DNA of 37,230 nucleotides from Duganella callida. GTDB taxonomy: Bacteria; Pseudomonadota; Gammaproteobacteria; Burkholderiales; Burkholderiaceae_D. The DNA lies in NCBI RefSeq assembly GCF_004614165.1, contig NZ_SPVG01000267.1:1-37230 (forward strand). Reading direction: 5' to 3'. Shown here piece by piece: positions 10,118-18,712 of the stretch. The position numbers and the translations under genes were made by a program. The notes under the pieces are model-generated. The model was not told where the DNA came from. It did not search any database and saw only the letters and a program-made list of their open reading frames with translations. Within the stretch, counting starts at the first letter, position 1; each line of letters opens with the position of its first letter.

Positions 10118-10452
10118 TGCAGGCCGCGATGGCGGCGGCGACCGTCTACGGTGTCGCCAGCCTGCTATGCTTCGCCGCCTATGCGCTCGACAAGTCCGCC
10201 GCCCGGCGCGGCGCGCGCCGCACGCCGGAGCGCAGCCTGCTGCTGCTGGGCCTGGTCGGCGGCTGGCCGGGCGGGCTGCTGGCGCAGCGCTGGCTGCGCC
10301 ATAAATCGGTCAAGCCGAGTTTTCAGCTGAAGTTCTGGCTGACCGTGCTGCTCAACCTGGCGGCGGCCGCGCTGTTGGCCGCTACAGTCCTGACGGATAC
10401 GTTTCAGGAAACTCATCCGCCTGCCACAACGGCGACGCCTCCAGCGGTTTGA
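10117..10452 (+). CDS. DUF1294 membrane protein
   Basis: A 111-residue protein with an N-terminal membrane segment (VYGVASLLCFAAYAL), the DUF1294 core DKSAARRGARRTPERSLLLL, a second segment and KPSFQLKFWLTVLLN. Function is unknown for the family. It overlaps trpS by one base and is probably co-transcribed. Its last 71 bases overlap the convergent erythromycin-esterase-family gene, so the low-complexity tail (THPPATTATPPAV) is written on the complement of that gene's C-terminus. The tail is therefore less certain to matter functionally than the core. Confidence 0.85.
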
Positions 10453-11746
10453 TGGCGCTGCCGCGGTCGACGTGGATGATGGCGTCGAACTGGCGCGCCA
10501 CGTAACTGTGGAAATAATGGCTGAGCCGTTCGGTCTCCGGCCGGTAAATCACGCCGATCGCGCGCTCCAGCAGCGGCGAGGCCATGGCCAGGGCGCTTTT
10601 CACCGCCGGCCGTGCGCGGATCGGCAGCACGAAGCGGGCCATCTGCGCCGGATCGTCCTCGCTCAGCCGGTGCAGCAGGGCTTCCACGCTGCCCGCCAGT
10701 GAGGGCCGCACCTGCTTCAGCTGCGCCGGGCCGTCCCAGTCGCTGGCGGCGGTCACCGTGCCGGCATGGGTGCTGAAACCGAGCAGATAAGTGGTGTCGT
10801 CACCGTGACGCTCGCGCATCAGCTGGCCCAGGTTGAGCTGGCCGCCGCGGCCCATCTCGGTGGCGCGCGCGTCGCCCAGGTGCGAATTGTGGGCCCAGAC
10901 GATCAGCTTGGCCGGACCATTCTTGCGTCCGCCCAGATGGCTGCGCAGCGCGTCCAGCGTGTCGGCCATGTGCATGTCGCGGATATTCCACGATTCGTCG
11001 CGGCTGCCGAACATGACGCGGTAATAGCTTTCCGCATTCTGCGCCACGCGCGCGTTCTGCTCGGCGTAAAACAGTTCGTCGGGCACGGCGCCGCCGGCCA
11101 CGCCCATGTGGCGCCGGACTTCGGCGCTCAGTTCTTCCAGCTGGTGCACCACCTGCTCCTGGCAATCGGCGCGCAGGCCGAAGGTGGTGGCGTAACCGTA
11201 GTGCTGCGGGTCCATGGCGATGTGGTCGATGCAGCTGTAGCGTTCGCGCGCGCGGCTGGCCGCCTCGGGATCGGCCTGGTCCAGGTACTGCACCACCGCC
11301 TGCATCGATTTGTGCAGGCTGTACAGGTCGATGCCGTAAAAGCCGATGCGGCGGCCGGCGTCGTGCACGTGCTGGTTGTGCAGGCGCATCCAGTCGAGCA
11401 GCTCGACCACCTCATCGTTGCGCCACATCCATTGCGGGAAGCGCTGAAAGCCGGACAGCGCCTGTTCGGCACTGCGGTCGCCGCCGGTCAGCTGGACGTA
11501 GCGGCTGACCTGCAAGGCGTCGGGCCAGTCGGCCTCGACCGCGATGGCGTCGAAGCCGCGCTCGACGATCAGGCGCTTGCTGAGCGCCGCGCGCAGCTGG
11601 TAAAACTCGCGCGTGCCGTGGCTGGCTTCGCCCATCAGCACCAGCGTGGCCTCGCCGACATGATCGAGCACGGCATCGAGGTCGTCCTCGCTGCGCAACG
11701 GCAGCGCCTGCTCGCGCAGGGCGGCTGGAATGGTCTGGTCGGACAT
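10382..11746 (-). CDS. Erythromycin esterase family protein
   Basis: A 454-residue protein. The family motifs are GEASHGTREFY (39-49), with the His and Glu residues implicated in catalysis, then VEADWPD, GFYGIDLYSL and IVWAHNSHLGDAR. EreA and EreB hydrolyse the macrolide lactone, but most chromosomal members have unknown substrates, so resistance should not be assumed. I chose the ATG at 11746 because GGGGGA precedes it; an in-frame ATG at 11761 has no ribosome-binding site. The frame stays open to 12376 but that extension lies under the divergent transporter gene and is not protein-like. The 3' end overlaps the DUF1294 gene by 71 bases. Confidence 0.88.
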   Translation of the reverse strand: MSDQTIPAALREQALPLRSEDDLDAVLDHVGEATLVLMGEASHGTREFYQLRAALSKRLIVERGFDAIAVEADWPDALQVSRYVQLTGGDRSAEQALSGFQRFPQWMWRNDEVVELLDWMRLHNQHVHDAGRRIGFYGIDLYSLHKSMQAVVQYLDQADPEAASRARERYSCIDHIAMDPQHYGYATTFGLRADCQEQVVHQLEELSAEVRRHMGVAGGAVPDELFYAEQNARVAQNAESYYRVMFGSRDESWNIRDMHMADTLDALRSHLGGRKNGPAKLIVWAHNSHLGDARATEMGRGGQLNLGQLMRERHGDDTTYLLGFSTHAGTVTAASDWDGPAQLKQVRPSLAGSVEALLHRLSEDDPAQMARFVLPIRARPAVKSALAMASPLLERAIGVIYRPETERLSHYFHSYVARQFDAIIHVDRGSAIKPLEASPLWQADEFPETYPSGL

Positions 11747-11824
11747 GGCGGCATCCCCCATAGGACGTGCAGATATGCGACACTCTATGGTTTGTTTGAT
11801 TTTTGTGCTCTGGAAAGGTGCGGC

Positions 11825-12784
11825 ATGTGGAATGGAGTGATGTGCGGTCTGCTGGCCGGAGCAATGTGGGGCATGGTATTCATCGCGCCGGTATTGCTGA
11901 GCGCGTTCACGCCGCTGGAGCTGGCGTGCGGCCGCTACATCGCTTACGGTCTGATTGCCGCCGCCGTGATGGGGCGGCGTCTGCCGCCGCTGCTGCGCCG
12001 GCTGGACCGCGACGATGTGATCGCCATGATCAAGCATGCGCTGTCCGGCAACATCGTGTATTACATGCTGCTGGCCCTGGGCGTCAAGCTGGCTGGCGTT
12101 GCCGCCACGTCGTTGATCATCGGCGTGCTGCCGATTTCGGTCACGCTGGTCGGCCACAAGGACCAGGACTCGGTGCCGCTGCGCCGGCTGGTATGGCCGC
12201 TGCTGCTGGTGGCGGCCGGCATCGCCTGCATCAATATCGACGTGTTCAGCCATGACGCCGGCAACGGCATGCCGGCCAATCTGAAGCTGCTGGGCGTGCT
12301 GTGCGCGGCCGGCGCGCTGGGCTGCTGGACCTGGTACTCGGTCGACAACGCGCGCTATCTGAAGCGCAATCCGCATTTCAGCAGCGGCGAGTGGTCGGCG
12401 CTGTACGGCGTGTCCAGCGGTCTGATCGCGCTAATGGTGGCGCTGCTGGCACTGGCCGTGTTCCATGCCGAGGTGCTGGGCGCCGGCGCTGTGCTCAGCG
12501 GCCGCGACTGGATGGTGTTCTGCTGCGTCAATGCGGTGCTGGCATTGTGCGCGTCGGCCATCGGCAACCACTTGTGGAATGTGGCCAGCCGCAAGGTGCC
12601 GCTGACCTTGTCAGGCCAGCTGATTTTGTTCGAGACCCTGTTCGCGCTGCTGTACGGCTTCCTCTACAAGCAGCAGTGGCCGCGCCCGCTGGAAGCAGCC
12701 GCCATCGTGCTGCTGATCGCCGGGGTGATGTGGTCGGTGCGCGTGCACGCGCTGGACGATGCCGGCGACGCCCACGCCGGCTGA
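11825..12784 (+). CDS. EamA/DMT-family transporter
   Basis: A 319-residue inner-membrane protein with about ten hydrophobic segments arranged as two EamA repeats: the first starts at GLLAGAMWGMVFIAPVLL and the second at LLGVLCAAGALGCWTWYSV. The C-terminal half ends LILFETLFALLYGFLY, typical of drug/metabolite transporters. The substrate is unknown. I start at the ATG at 11825, preceded by GGAAAGG; the longer open frame upstream is antisense to the divergent esterase gene. The 78-base gap to that gene must hold both promoters. It converges with the LonN gene with nine bases between stops. Confidence 0.88.
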   Translation: MWNGVMCGLLAGAMWGMVFIAPVLLSAFTPLELACGRYIAYGLIAAAVMGRRLPPLLRRLDRDDVIAMIKHALSGNIVYYMLLALGVKLAGVAATSLIIGVLPISVTLVGHKDQDSVPLRRLVWPLLLVAAGIACINIDVFSHDAGNGMPANLKLLGVLCAAGALGCWTWYSVDNARYLKRNPHFSSGEWSALYGVSSGLIALMVALLALAVFHAEVLGAGAVLSGRDWMVFCCVNAVLALCASAIGNHLWNVASRKVPLTLSGQLILFETLFALLYGFLYKQQWPRPLEAAAIVLLIAGVMWSVRVHALDDAGDAHAG

Positions 12785-12793
12785 GCTGGCGTG

Positions 12794-13408
12794 CTAGTCC
12801 AGCAGACCGTGCTCGGTCAACACATCCTGCACCAGTTCCAGCCGCAGCACCGGATTTTCCTGCAACAGCAGGCGCTGTTTTTCCTCCAGGTCCAGCCGCA
12901 GCAACTCGCACCAGCGGTTGGCCACCCAGCCGGCCTCGTCCAGCCGGTACGGCGGCGCCAGCGGCATGTTGGCCAGCGAGATCTGCTTTTGCTGCATCGA
13001 GCGGATCAGCGCGCCCAGCGCGTTGGCCACGTCCTGCTGCTCGGCCGGGATGGGCACCACCATGTCTTCCGCCACCTCGTCGACCTCGGCCATCCACAGG
13101 CCGTGCCGCAGCTGCTCGGCCGTTTTGATCTGGAAGCGCGTGGTGCCGATGCAGGCGATCTGCATCAGCCCCGGCATCGGCGCGCTCCACTCCAGGATGC
13201 GCGCCATGGTGCCGCAGGCCGACAGGGTTTCGTGCTGGTCCGGCAGGCGCACCTCGCTGCCGTCCAGCAGCGAGACCACGCCGAATTCCTCGCCCTTGGC
13301 GATGCAGCGCTTGATCAGGTCGAGGTAACGCACTTCGAACACCTGCAACGGCAAGTGTCCGTCAGGAAACAAGATGGTCTTCAGCGGGAACAGGGGGATG
13401 GATGGCAT
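12794..13408 (-). CDS. LON N-terminal (substrate-binding) domain protein
   Basis: A 204-residue protein consisting of a stand-alone Lon N-terminal domain without the AAA or protease parts. It begins IPLFPLKTILFPDGHLPLQVFE and continues RYLDLIKRC, the usual signature of the family, with a helical C-terminal part (WCELLRLDLEEKQRLL). Such proteins are common in proteobacteria and are thought to bind unfolded peptides, but their role is not settled. No strong ribosome-binding site is visible before the ATG. Confidence 0.88.
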   Translation of the reverse strand: MPSIPLFPLKTILFPDGHLPLQVFEVRYLDLIKRCIAKGEEFGVVSLLDGSEVRLPDQHETLSACGTMARILEWSAPMPGLMQIACIGTTRFQIKTAEQLRHGLWMAEVDEVAEDMVVPIPAEQQDVANALGALIRSMQQKQISLANMPLAPPYRLDEAGWVANRWCELLRLDLEEKQRLLLQENPVLRLELVQDVLTEHGLLD

Positions 13409-13442
13409 GACGCAATCATCGCACGAAATGCCTCACCCCGCC

Positions 13443-14723
13443 TCATGGGCGGTGGAAAATCGTGCCGCCCTTCATCACCAGTTTGACCTGACGCAGCGCG
13501 CCGATATCCTGGGTAGGGTCGCCCTGCACCGCCACCACGTCGGCCCAGTAGCCTTCACGGATCTGACCCAGTGCGCTGCCCTGCTGCAGCACCGCCGCGT
13601 TGACCACCGTGGCCGCGCGCAGCGCCTCCACTGGCGTCATGCCCAGACGCACCAGCCATTCCAGCTCGCGCGCGTTGTCGCCATGGGCGAACACACCGAC
13701 ATCGCTGCCGTTGCCGATCGTGACGCCGAGCTTGCGCGCCAGCTGGAAAGCGCGCGCCGCCGCCTGCATGGATGGCGTCGGCGCTCCGCCACGCTGGTAT
13801 TTCTGAAAGTATTCGCTGGTGGCCTCGGGGGCGGTGAGCGTCGGGAAATACACCACGTGCTTCTCGGCCATCAGCTTGAAGGTGGCCTCGCTGCCGCCAT
13901 AGCCGTGTTCGATGGTGTCGACGCCGGCCAGGGTGGCGCGGCGCATGCCTTCGTCGGTGCTGGCGTGGGCCGCGACCTTGCGGCCCGATTCATGCGCGGT
14001 CTGCACCAGCGCGTTCAGCTCGGCCTGGGTAAAGGTGGCGCGCGAGCTGCCATCGACGCCGGTGCGGTAATCGGCATACACCTTGATCCAGTCGGCGCCG
14101 CGCGCGCCCTGTTCGCGCACCGCGCGCACCACCTCGTCGATGCCGGTGACCTCCTGTGCGCCCCTGGGCAGGTCGACGTCATCGCGGTAGCTGCGCGGCG
14201 ATGGTCCATAACTGCCGCTGGCAACGATCGCGCGGGTGGCGATGAACAGGCGCGGGCCGGGAATCACCCCATCGTTGATGGCTTTTTTGATGGCCACGTC
14301 GGCATACAGCGCGCCTTCGGTGCCCAGATCGCGCAGCGTGGTGAATCCGGCTTGTAATGTGGCGGCCGCGTGCCTGGCCGCCAGCAGCGTGCGGTATTCC
14401 ACCGATTCCTTCAGGACCTGGTCGTCCCACGAGGTCTCGTTATAAGGATGGAGCAGTACGTGCGAGTGCAAATCCATTAAACCCGGGATCAGGGTCGCAT
14501 CGGGCAGATCGATGCGTTCCGCGCCTGCCGGGATATTCAGTTTATCGGCCGGTCCGACCGCGGCGATCTTGCCGCCGCTGATAAGCACGGCCCAATTCGC
14601 ATGGGCCTGGCCTTCGCCGGTCCACACCCGCGCCGGGCTTAACAAAGTATCGGCCGCTGCCGACGCCGACGAGTATATGCCGATTAATGCAGAGAATAAG
14701 ACTGCAAGCCGCTTTAGCTTCAT
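13443..14723 (-). CDS. Exported metal-dependent amidohydrolase
   Basis: A 426-residue protein starting at MKLKRLAVLF with a signal peptide (about 1-23, SASAA). Amidohydrolase metal ligands are present: H86 and H88 in MDLHSHV, K214 in WIKVYAD (the usual carboxylated Lys), H253 in AAHAS, H273 in IEHGYG and D341 in NGSDVGVF. The overall pattern is that of the imidazolonepropionase-like or Xaa-Pro dipeptidase-like group, which acts on cyclic amides or dipeptides. I prefer the ATG at 14723 because the 20 residues before it spoil the signal peptide. The hns terminator lies directly upstream, in the 5' untranslated region. Confidence 0.9.
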   Translation of the reverse strand: MKLKRLAVLFSALIGIYSSASAAADTLLSPARVWTGEGQAHANWAVLISGGKIAAVGPADKLNIPAGAERIDLPDATLIPGLMDLHSHVLLHPYNETSWDDQVLKESVEYRTLLAARHAAATLQAGFTTLRDLGTEGALYADVAIKKAINDGVIPGPRLFIATRAIVASGSYGPSPRSYRDDVDLPRGAQEVTGIDEVVRAVREQGARGADWIKVYADYRTGVDGSSRATFTQAELNALVQTAHESGRKVAAHASTDEGMRRATLAGVDTIEHGYGGSEATFKLMAEKHVVYFPTLTAPEATSEYFQKYQRGGAPTPSMQAAARAFQLARKLGVTIGNGSDVGVFAHGDNARELEWLVRLGMTPVEALRAATVVNAAVLQQGSALGQIREGYWADVVAVQGDPTQDIGALRQVKLVMKGGTIFHRP

Positions 14724-14734
14724 GATGGCATCCA

Positions 14735-14789
14735 GAAAAGAAAAAGCCGGCGCCGGGTTTATAGCCATATAAACCCGGTACACCGGCTT
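14735..14789 (-). terminator. Strong intrinsic terminator after hns
   Basis: Read on the minus strand, a two-part stem (seven outer pairs AAGCCGG/CCGGCTT and eleven inner pairs TATAAACCCGG/CCGGGTTTATA around a four-base loop) is followed by CTTTTTCTTTTC. It begins 17 bases after the hns stop and ends about 12 bases before the amidohydrolase ATG. Confidence 0.88.
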
Positions 14790-14805
14790 GCGGGAAACAA
14801 GAGAA

Positions 14806-15099
14806 TTACTTAATCAGATAATCGTCCTTGTTCTTCCCTTCCAGCCATTTCGGCGCCCGGCCGCGGCCAGTCCAGGTCTGGCCGCTGGCGTCGTCGCGGT
14901 ATTTGGTCGGTACCGGCGCGCGCGGCTTGGAAGTCTTGACCTTGGCGGTGACAGTGCCCAGGTCGGCGATAGTCAGGCCGTAATCGCGCATGATGGCGGC
15001 GATTTTTTCTTTGGCCTCGGTGATTTCATTTTTCCGGGCGTTTTCCGCCAGGTTTTCCAGTTCAGCGATCTTCGCTTTGTATTCCTGGTAAGTCGTCAT
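14806..15099 (-). CDS. H-NS family nucleoid protein
   Basis: A 97-residue protein with an AAGGAAA ribosome-binding sequence. Residues 1-45 form the coiled-coil oligomerisation region ([19 protein letters not shown]). The C-terminal DNA-binding domain has the signature [20 protein letters not shown] (about 67-86), the AT-hook-like loop being GRGRAP. H-NS proteins bind curved AT-rich DNA and silence foreign genes; this is the small Burkholderiales type. The gene is monocistronic, with its own AT-rich promoter region upstream (15100-15300) and a strong terminator downstream. Confidence 0.94.
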   Translation of the reverse strand: MTTYQEYKAKIAELENLAENARKNEITEAKEKIAAIMRDYGLTIADLGTVTAKVKTSKPRAPVPTKYRDDASGQTWTGRGRAPKWLEGKNKDDYLIK

Positions 15100-15300
15100 C
15101 GTATTTCCTTATCGATGGTTAGATGCTTAAAAAAACCACAAGTGACAATGTGTGAGATTTGATAGCCGCAATTTACCATAATTTTGCGGCGATACTCCAG
15201 ATATATCCTGTCGAATACCAATATAGCTATAAAAGTGGATATTTTCCACCACTGTTTCTATCGAATCGGGGAGCAGGCGGGATTAATCGGGCCGGTTTTA
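15100..15300. promoter_or_regulatory. AT-rich intergenic region upstream of hns
   Basis: This 201-base gap is visibly more AT-rich than its neighbours. It holds a seven-pair hairpin (GCCGCAA at 15165-15171 with TTGCGGC at 15184-15190) and a smaller dyad around GTGGATATTTTCCAC near 15236. It must contain the hns promoter on the minus strand. H-NS genes are often self-regulated through such AT-rich DNA, but I cannot assign hexamers. Confidence 0.4.
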
Positions 15301-16215
15301 TCATTCACACAGGGGGCGCGGCTGGACACCATCGCGGACCACTTGCCGGATTAAATTCGCCAGGCGGCAGGTGGCCGGGCCGGCTAATTCCGGATTGGCC
15401 ACCACCAGCGATAACGATAATTTGCGGCGCTGGCCGACGCGTAATGGCAGCGGTTTAAGCAGACCCTGTTCCAGCTGCTTGCGGATTTTATGTTCGGCCA
15501 GCCAGCCGAAGCCGATGCCATTGCAAATCATCTCCAGCCGGGTATGCGGACTGGTGACGGTCCAGCGCCGATTAGCGCTCAGCCAGCCGTGATCGCGCGG
15601 ATTCAAGGTACCGGAATCGCGCACCACGATGTGCAGATTGCGTTCGAGGTCGTCCAGCTCCAGCTCGCGGCCGAGCGCGTGCAGCGGGTGACAGGGATGG
15701 GCCACGGCGACGAATTCGATGTCCATCAGCGCGTCGCCGAGAAAGCCGGGCGGAATGCGGCTGACGATGGCGATGTCCACGCGCTGGTGCAACAGCGCGT
15801 CTTCCGAGCCGGACAGCACGGTTTCTTCCAGATTGACGCGGGTATGCTGCGCCCACGGCTCGAAGTTGCGCAGCACCTGCACCAGCAACTCGACCGGGAA
15901 CAGGCTGTCGACCGCGACGCTGACCTGCGGCTCCCAGCCTTCCGCCAGGCTGCCGGCCAGTTGCTCGAGCTGGAAGGCATCGCCCAGCAGTTCGCGCGCG
16001 CGGCCCAGCAGGGCGGCGCCGTTTTTGGTCAGACGGGCGCGGCGGCCGTCGATCTCCAGCAATTCCACGCCCAGCTGCTCCTGCAGCTTGGCCACCATGT
16101 AGCTGACCGAGGATTGGCTGCGGTGCAGCGCTTCGGCCGCCTGCGCATAGCCGCCGCAATCAACGATGGCCTGCAGCACCTGCCACTGCTCGAGCGTACT
16201 CTTCGGTATCTTCAT
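15301..16215 (-). CDS. LysR-family transcriptional regulator
   Basis: A 304-residue LTTR. The helix-turn-helix is at about 18-45 (GGYAQAAEALHRSQSSVSYM). The effector domain starts near 92 (VSVAVDSLFPVELLV) and ends RLANLIRQVV. A strong GAGGAGG ribosome-binding sequence lies directly before the ATG. The target and ligand are unknown. It lies downstream of a TonB receptor gene on the same strand, separated only by the palindrome at 16227-16320, so it could be read from that promoter if the hairpin allows it. Confidence 0.93.
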   Translation of the reverse strand: MKIPKSTLEQWQVLQAIVDCGGYAQAAEALHRSQSSVSYMVAKLQEQLGVELLEIDGRRARLTKNGAALLGRARELLGDAFQLEQLAGSLAEGWEPQVSVAVDSLFPVELLVQVLRNFEPWAQHTRVNLEETVLSGSEDALLHQRVDIAIVSRIPPGFLGDALMDIEFVAVAHPCHPLHALGRELELDDLERNLHIVVRDSGTLNPRDHGWLSANRRWTVTSPHTRLEMICNGIGFGWLAEHKIRKQLEQGLLKPLPLRVGQRRKLSLSLVVANPELAGPATCRLANLIRQVVRDGVQPRPLCE

Positions 16216-16226
16216 GGCGCCTCCTC

Positions 16227-16320
16227 ATCCGGGGTCAGTTCTGCCAATGGTACACGGGCTCTACCGTAAGCGGATGCTTACGGTAGAGCCCGTGTACCAT
16301 TGGCAGAACTGACCCCGGAT
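16227..16320. repeat. Perfect inverted repeat, two 45-bp arms around a 4-base loop
   Basis: The left arm (16227-16271, beginning ATCCGGGGTCAGTTCTGCCA) is exactly the reverse complement of the right arm (16276-16320), with loop GGAT between. The element abuts the TonB receptor stop codon with one base between them and leaves just the LysR ribosome-binding site intact on the other side. There is no T run, so it is not a standard terminator. The GGGGTCAG ends resemble REP or REPIN-type palindromes mobilised by RAYT transposases, or a MITE. No second copy is visible in this window. Confidence 0.95.
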
Positions 16321-16321
16321 T

Positions 16322-18529
16322 TCAGAAGCGGGTTTCGACCGTGACGCGCAGCTGGGTTTCGCCGCTGGCCACGGTGGTGCGGTTCAGGCTGCCGTTGCCG
16401 TCGCTGTACAGGCTTTCCGTCGTGTAGTCCTGGCCCAGCAGGTTGGAGACGGCCACCCGCAGGTTGTTTTGATGGTCGAGCTTCCACAGCGCATAGACGT
16501 CGAGGTCGCGCCGCACCGAGGTGTAGCCGCCCTGGGTGCCGCTCAGCCGCGCCAGGCCGCCGTTGCGGAAGCTGAAGTTGCTGCCGGTGCTGAGCTGGCC
16601 GTCGGGCGTCTTGTAGTCGACGCCCAGCGTGGCGCTCAGCGGCACTTGCTGGTCGAGCCGGTTGTCCGGGCCAGGCACGACCTCGACACGCGACCAGTTG
16701 CGGCTGACGCTGGCGCGCAGGTCGAGCTTGGGCGCGTTGTCCATCAGCACGCTGGCGGGGAACTTGGCTTCCAGTTCGATGCCGCGCGTTTCGGCGCGGC
16801 CGTCGTTGATGGCGCTGGCGATCCAGCGCTGGTCTTCATAAAACAGGCCCTGGTGCGTGTAGTTGTCGATCTTGCGCAGCGAGGCGCTGGCGCTCAGCAG
16901 TCCGCCGTCGCCCCAGTAATGCTCGAACGAGGCGTCCAGGCCCAGCGCGGTCTCCGGCTTCAGGTCGGGATTGCCGCGGCGGTCGGGCTCGGTCGGGCTG
17001 TTGTTGGTCGAGGTGAACTTGCGCGGAATCAGGCTGGCGGTCGAGGGCGCCTTGTAGGTGCGCGTCAGCGCCAGCCGCAGCTGGTCCTTTTTGTTGGGCA
17101 GCTTGAACAGGGTCTGCATCAGCGGGCTGAAGACGCTGGAGCGATTGTCGACGGCGTCGATGCTGCCGCCGTCGGCGTGGGTGTCCAGTCCTTCCCAGCG
17201 CAGGCCGGTGTAGACCGACCACAGCGGGGTGATGTTCCACTCATCCTGGCCGTACAACGCCAGCCGCGTGACCTTGGCCGAGAAGCCTTCGTCGCTGTTG
17301 ATCGGCGACGCGCCCGGCAAATCGGCGTCGCGCTGCAGGCGGGTATCGTCGCGCTGGGTGTAACCGGCATCCCAGCCCAGCGACAGCGCGTGTTCGGTGG
17401 CTTCGGTGCCGTCCAGCGGTTTGCTGAAGGTGTACGGCGTGGAGTACTTGCCCTGAGTGCTGAAGCCCTGTTCGCTGCTGTCCGAGGTGACGGTGCGCAC
17501 CAGCGTGGCCGGCAGGCCGCTGTTGCCGCCGACCTGCAGCGAATCGGCGCTGTTGCGGGCATCGCTGACGGCCGCCTTCAAGTCCAGCTTGGCGCCCTCT
17601 TCCAGCTTGTGCACCCAGTTCAGGTCGGTGCGGGCGAAGCCGTTGTGGTTGCTGTAGGTGCTGTCGATACGGTCGTAGTCCGGCCCCGCGCCGAAGGCCA
17701 CCTCGGTGCGGCTGTGGCTGTTGCTGGCGAACTTGTTCAGGTTGACGAAGGTCTGCGAGGTCAGCGTGTCGCCGTTGGCCAGGCTCCAGTTGATGCGCGG
17801 CGACAGGTTGAAGCCGTCGCCTCGGCCCTGGTCGCGCCAGGTCGAGGCGCGCGACACATTGGGGATGCCGTCGGCGTCATCGCCCGTTTCCCAGCTCGGC
17901 GTGCTGCGGTTGTACATGAAGCGCCAGACGTTGGCGCCCAGCGAGTACGACATGGCGCCATTCTTGTCCGACATCTGCAGGCTGGCGCTGGGCGAGCTGC
18001 CGCGATTGCCGCGCGATTCGCTGATCTTCAGTTCGTGCTGCGCCGGTTTCAGCGATTTTTTCAGCACGATGTTGATGGTGCCGGCGATCGACTGGGTGCT
18101 GTATTCGGCGCTGGCGGCGCGCAGCACTTCGATCCGTTCGATCACGTCCGGCGCCAGGTTTTCGATCGAGAAGCCGGCTGGCGCGCGTTCGCCGTTGATC
18201 AGGATCTGGGTGTAGCCGGCACCCAGGCCGCGCATGCGGATTTCGCCGCCGCTGCGGCCGGCCGCGCCGCCGATGGTGATGCCGGGCAGGCGTTTGAGCA
18301 CGTCGGTGACGGCGGTGTCGCCGTATTTCTGGATTTCCTCGCTGCTGACCACGGTCTTGCTGGCGGTATCGTCGCGGCGCGCGTCGTATTTGGCGGCGGA
18401 GCCCTTGATTTCCACTTTCATCATCTCCGCCTCTTGCGGCGGCGGCCGGGACGGGGCCTCATCCGCGTGGGCGGCGACGGTCAGGGAGAATACGGCGGCG
18501 GCGATCGGCGTCAGGCGGGCGGGCATCAT
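16322..18529 (-). CDS. TonB-dependent outer-membrane receptor
   Basis: A 735-residue protein with a signal peptide (about 1-22, AAHA-DE). The plug domain follows (VVSSEEIQKYGDTAVTDVLK, then LPGITI and RIEVLRAASAEY), then a beta-barrel rich in alternating hydrophobic strands and ending VETRF with the terminal Phe expected for outer-membrane insertion. These receptors import siderophores, vitamins or oligosaccharides using TonB energy. No ligand can be assigned; neighbouring genes give no transport clue. Two adjacent ATG codons (18529 and 18526) are possible starts. The region 18530-18712 carries the promoters of this gene and of divergent psd. Confidence 0.93.
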   Translation of the reverse strand: MMPARLTPIAAAVFSLTVAAHADEAPSRPPPQEAEMMKVEIKGSAAKYDARRDDTASKTVVSSEEIQKYGDTAVTDVLKRLPGITIGGAAGRSGGEIRMRGLGAGYTQILINGERAPAGFSIENLAPDVIERIEVLRAASAEYSTQSIAGTINIVLKKSLKPAQHELKISESRGNRGSSPSASLQMSDKNGAMSYSLGANVWRFMYNRSTPSWETGDDADGIPNVSRASTWRDQGRGDGFNLSPRINWSLANGDTLTSQTFVNLNKFASNSHSRTEVAFGAGPDYDRIDSTYSNHNGFARTDLNWVHKLEEGAKLDLKAAVSDARNSADSLQVGGNSGLPATLVRTVTSDSSEQGFSTQGKYSTPYTFSKPLDGTEATEHALSLGWDAGYTQRDDTRLQRDADLPGASPINSDEGFSAKVTRLALYGQDEWNITPLWSVYTGLRWEGLDTHADGGSIDAVDNRSSVFSPLMQTLFKLPNKKDQLRLALTRTYKAPSTASLIPRKFTSTNNSPTEPDRRGNPDLKPETALGLDASFEHYWGDGGLLSASASLRKIDNYTHQGLFYEDQRWIASAINDGRAETRGIELEAKFPASVLMDNAPKLDLRASVSRNWSRVEVVPGPDNRLDQQVPLSATLGVDYKTPDGQLSTGSNFSFRNGGLARLSGTQGGYTSVRRDLDVYALWKLDHQNNLRVAVSNLLGQDYTTESLYSDGNGSLNRTTVASGETQLRVTVETRF

Positions 18530-18712
18530 ACTGCAAGTCGGAGCGTGGATAAGGATGCAGTTATTATGCCTCGGTTAGCCGGAAATGTTCCTTAAACAAC
18601 AACAGGACGCGGCTGTTTAGCGAAATTTCATAAACACCCATCATGAAAAAGATAATGCTTTTGTGGACAACGTTATAAAATGCGCGATCATTAATTTGTA
18701 GGATTTGCTATC

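Noticed and set aside
10382-11746. Macrolide resistance gene
   Set aside because: Family membership is clear but most chromosomal members have no shown macrolide esterase activity and nothing nearby suggests a resistance element.
10766-11824. Open N-terminal extension of the EamA transporter frame
   Set aside because: It is antisense to the esterase gene and not membrane-like; the ATG at 11825 has a proper ribosome-binding site and starts directly with a membrane segment.
11747-12376. Open N-terminal extension of the erythromycin-esterase-family frame to 664 residues
   Set aside because: It lies wholly under the divergent EamA transporter gene, has low-complexity His/Gln/Arg composition and no ribosome-binding site; the esterase homology begins at MSDQ (11746).
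16227-16320. Palindrome as a CRISPR unit or as part of an attachment site
   Set aside because: There is no repeated spacer structure, integrase gene or tRNA nearby; a single hairpin element is the simpler reading.
16469-18595. 708-codon plus-strand frame opposite the TonB receptor
   Set aside because: It is the mirror of a GC-rich gene with strong codon bias; the composition is Ala/Val/Arg/Gln-rich with no domain, while the minus strand encodes a full receptor.
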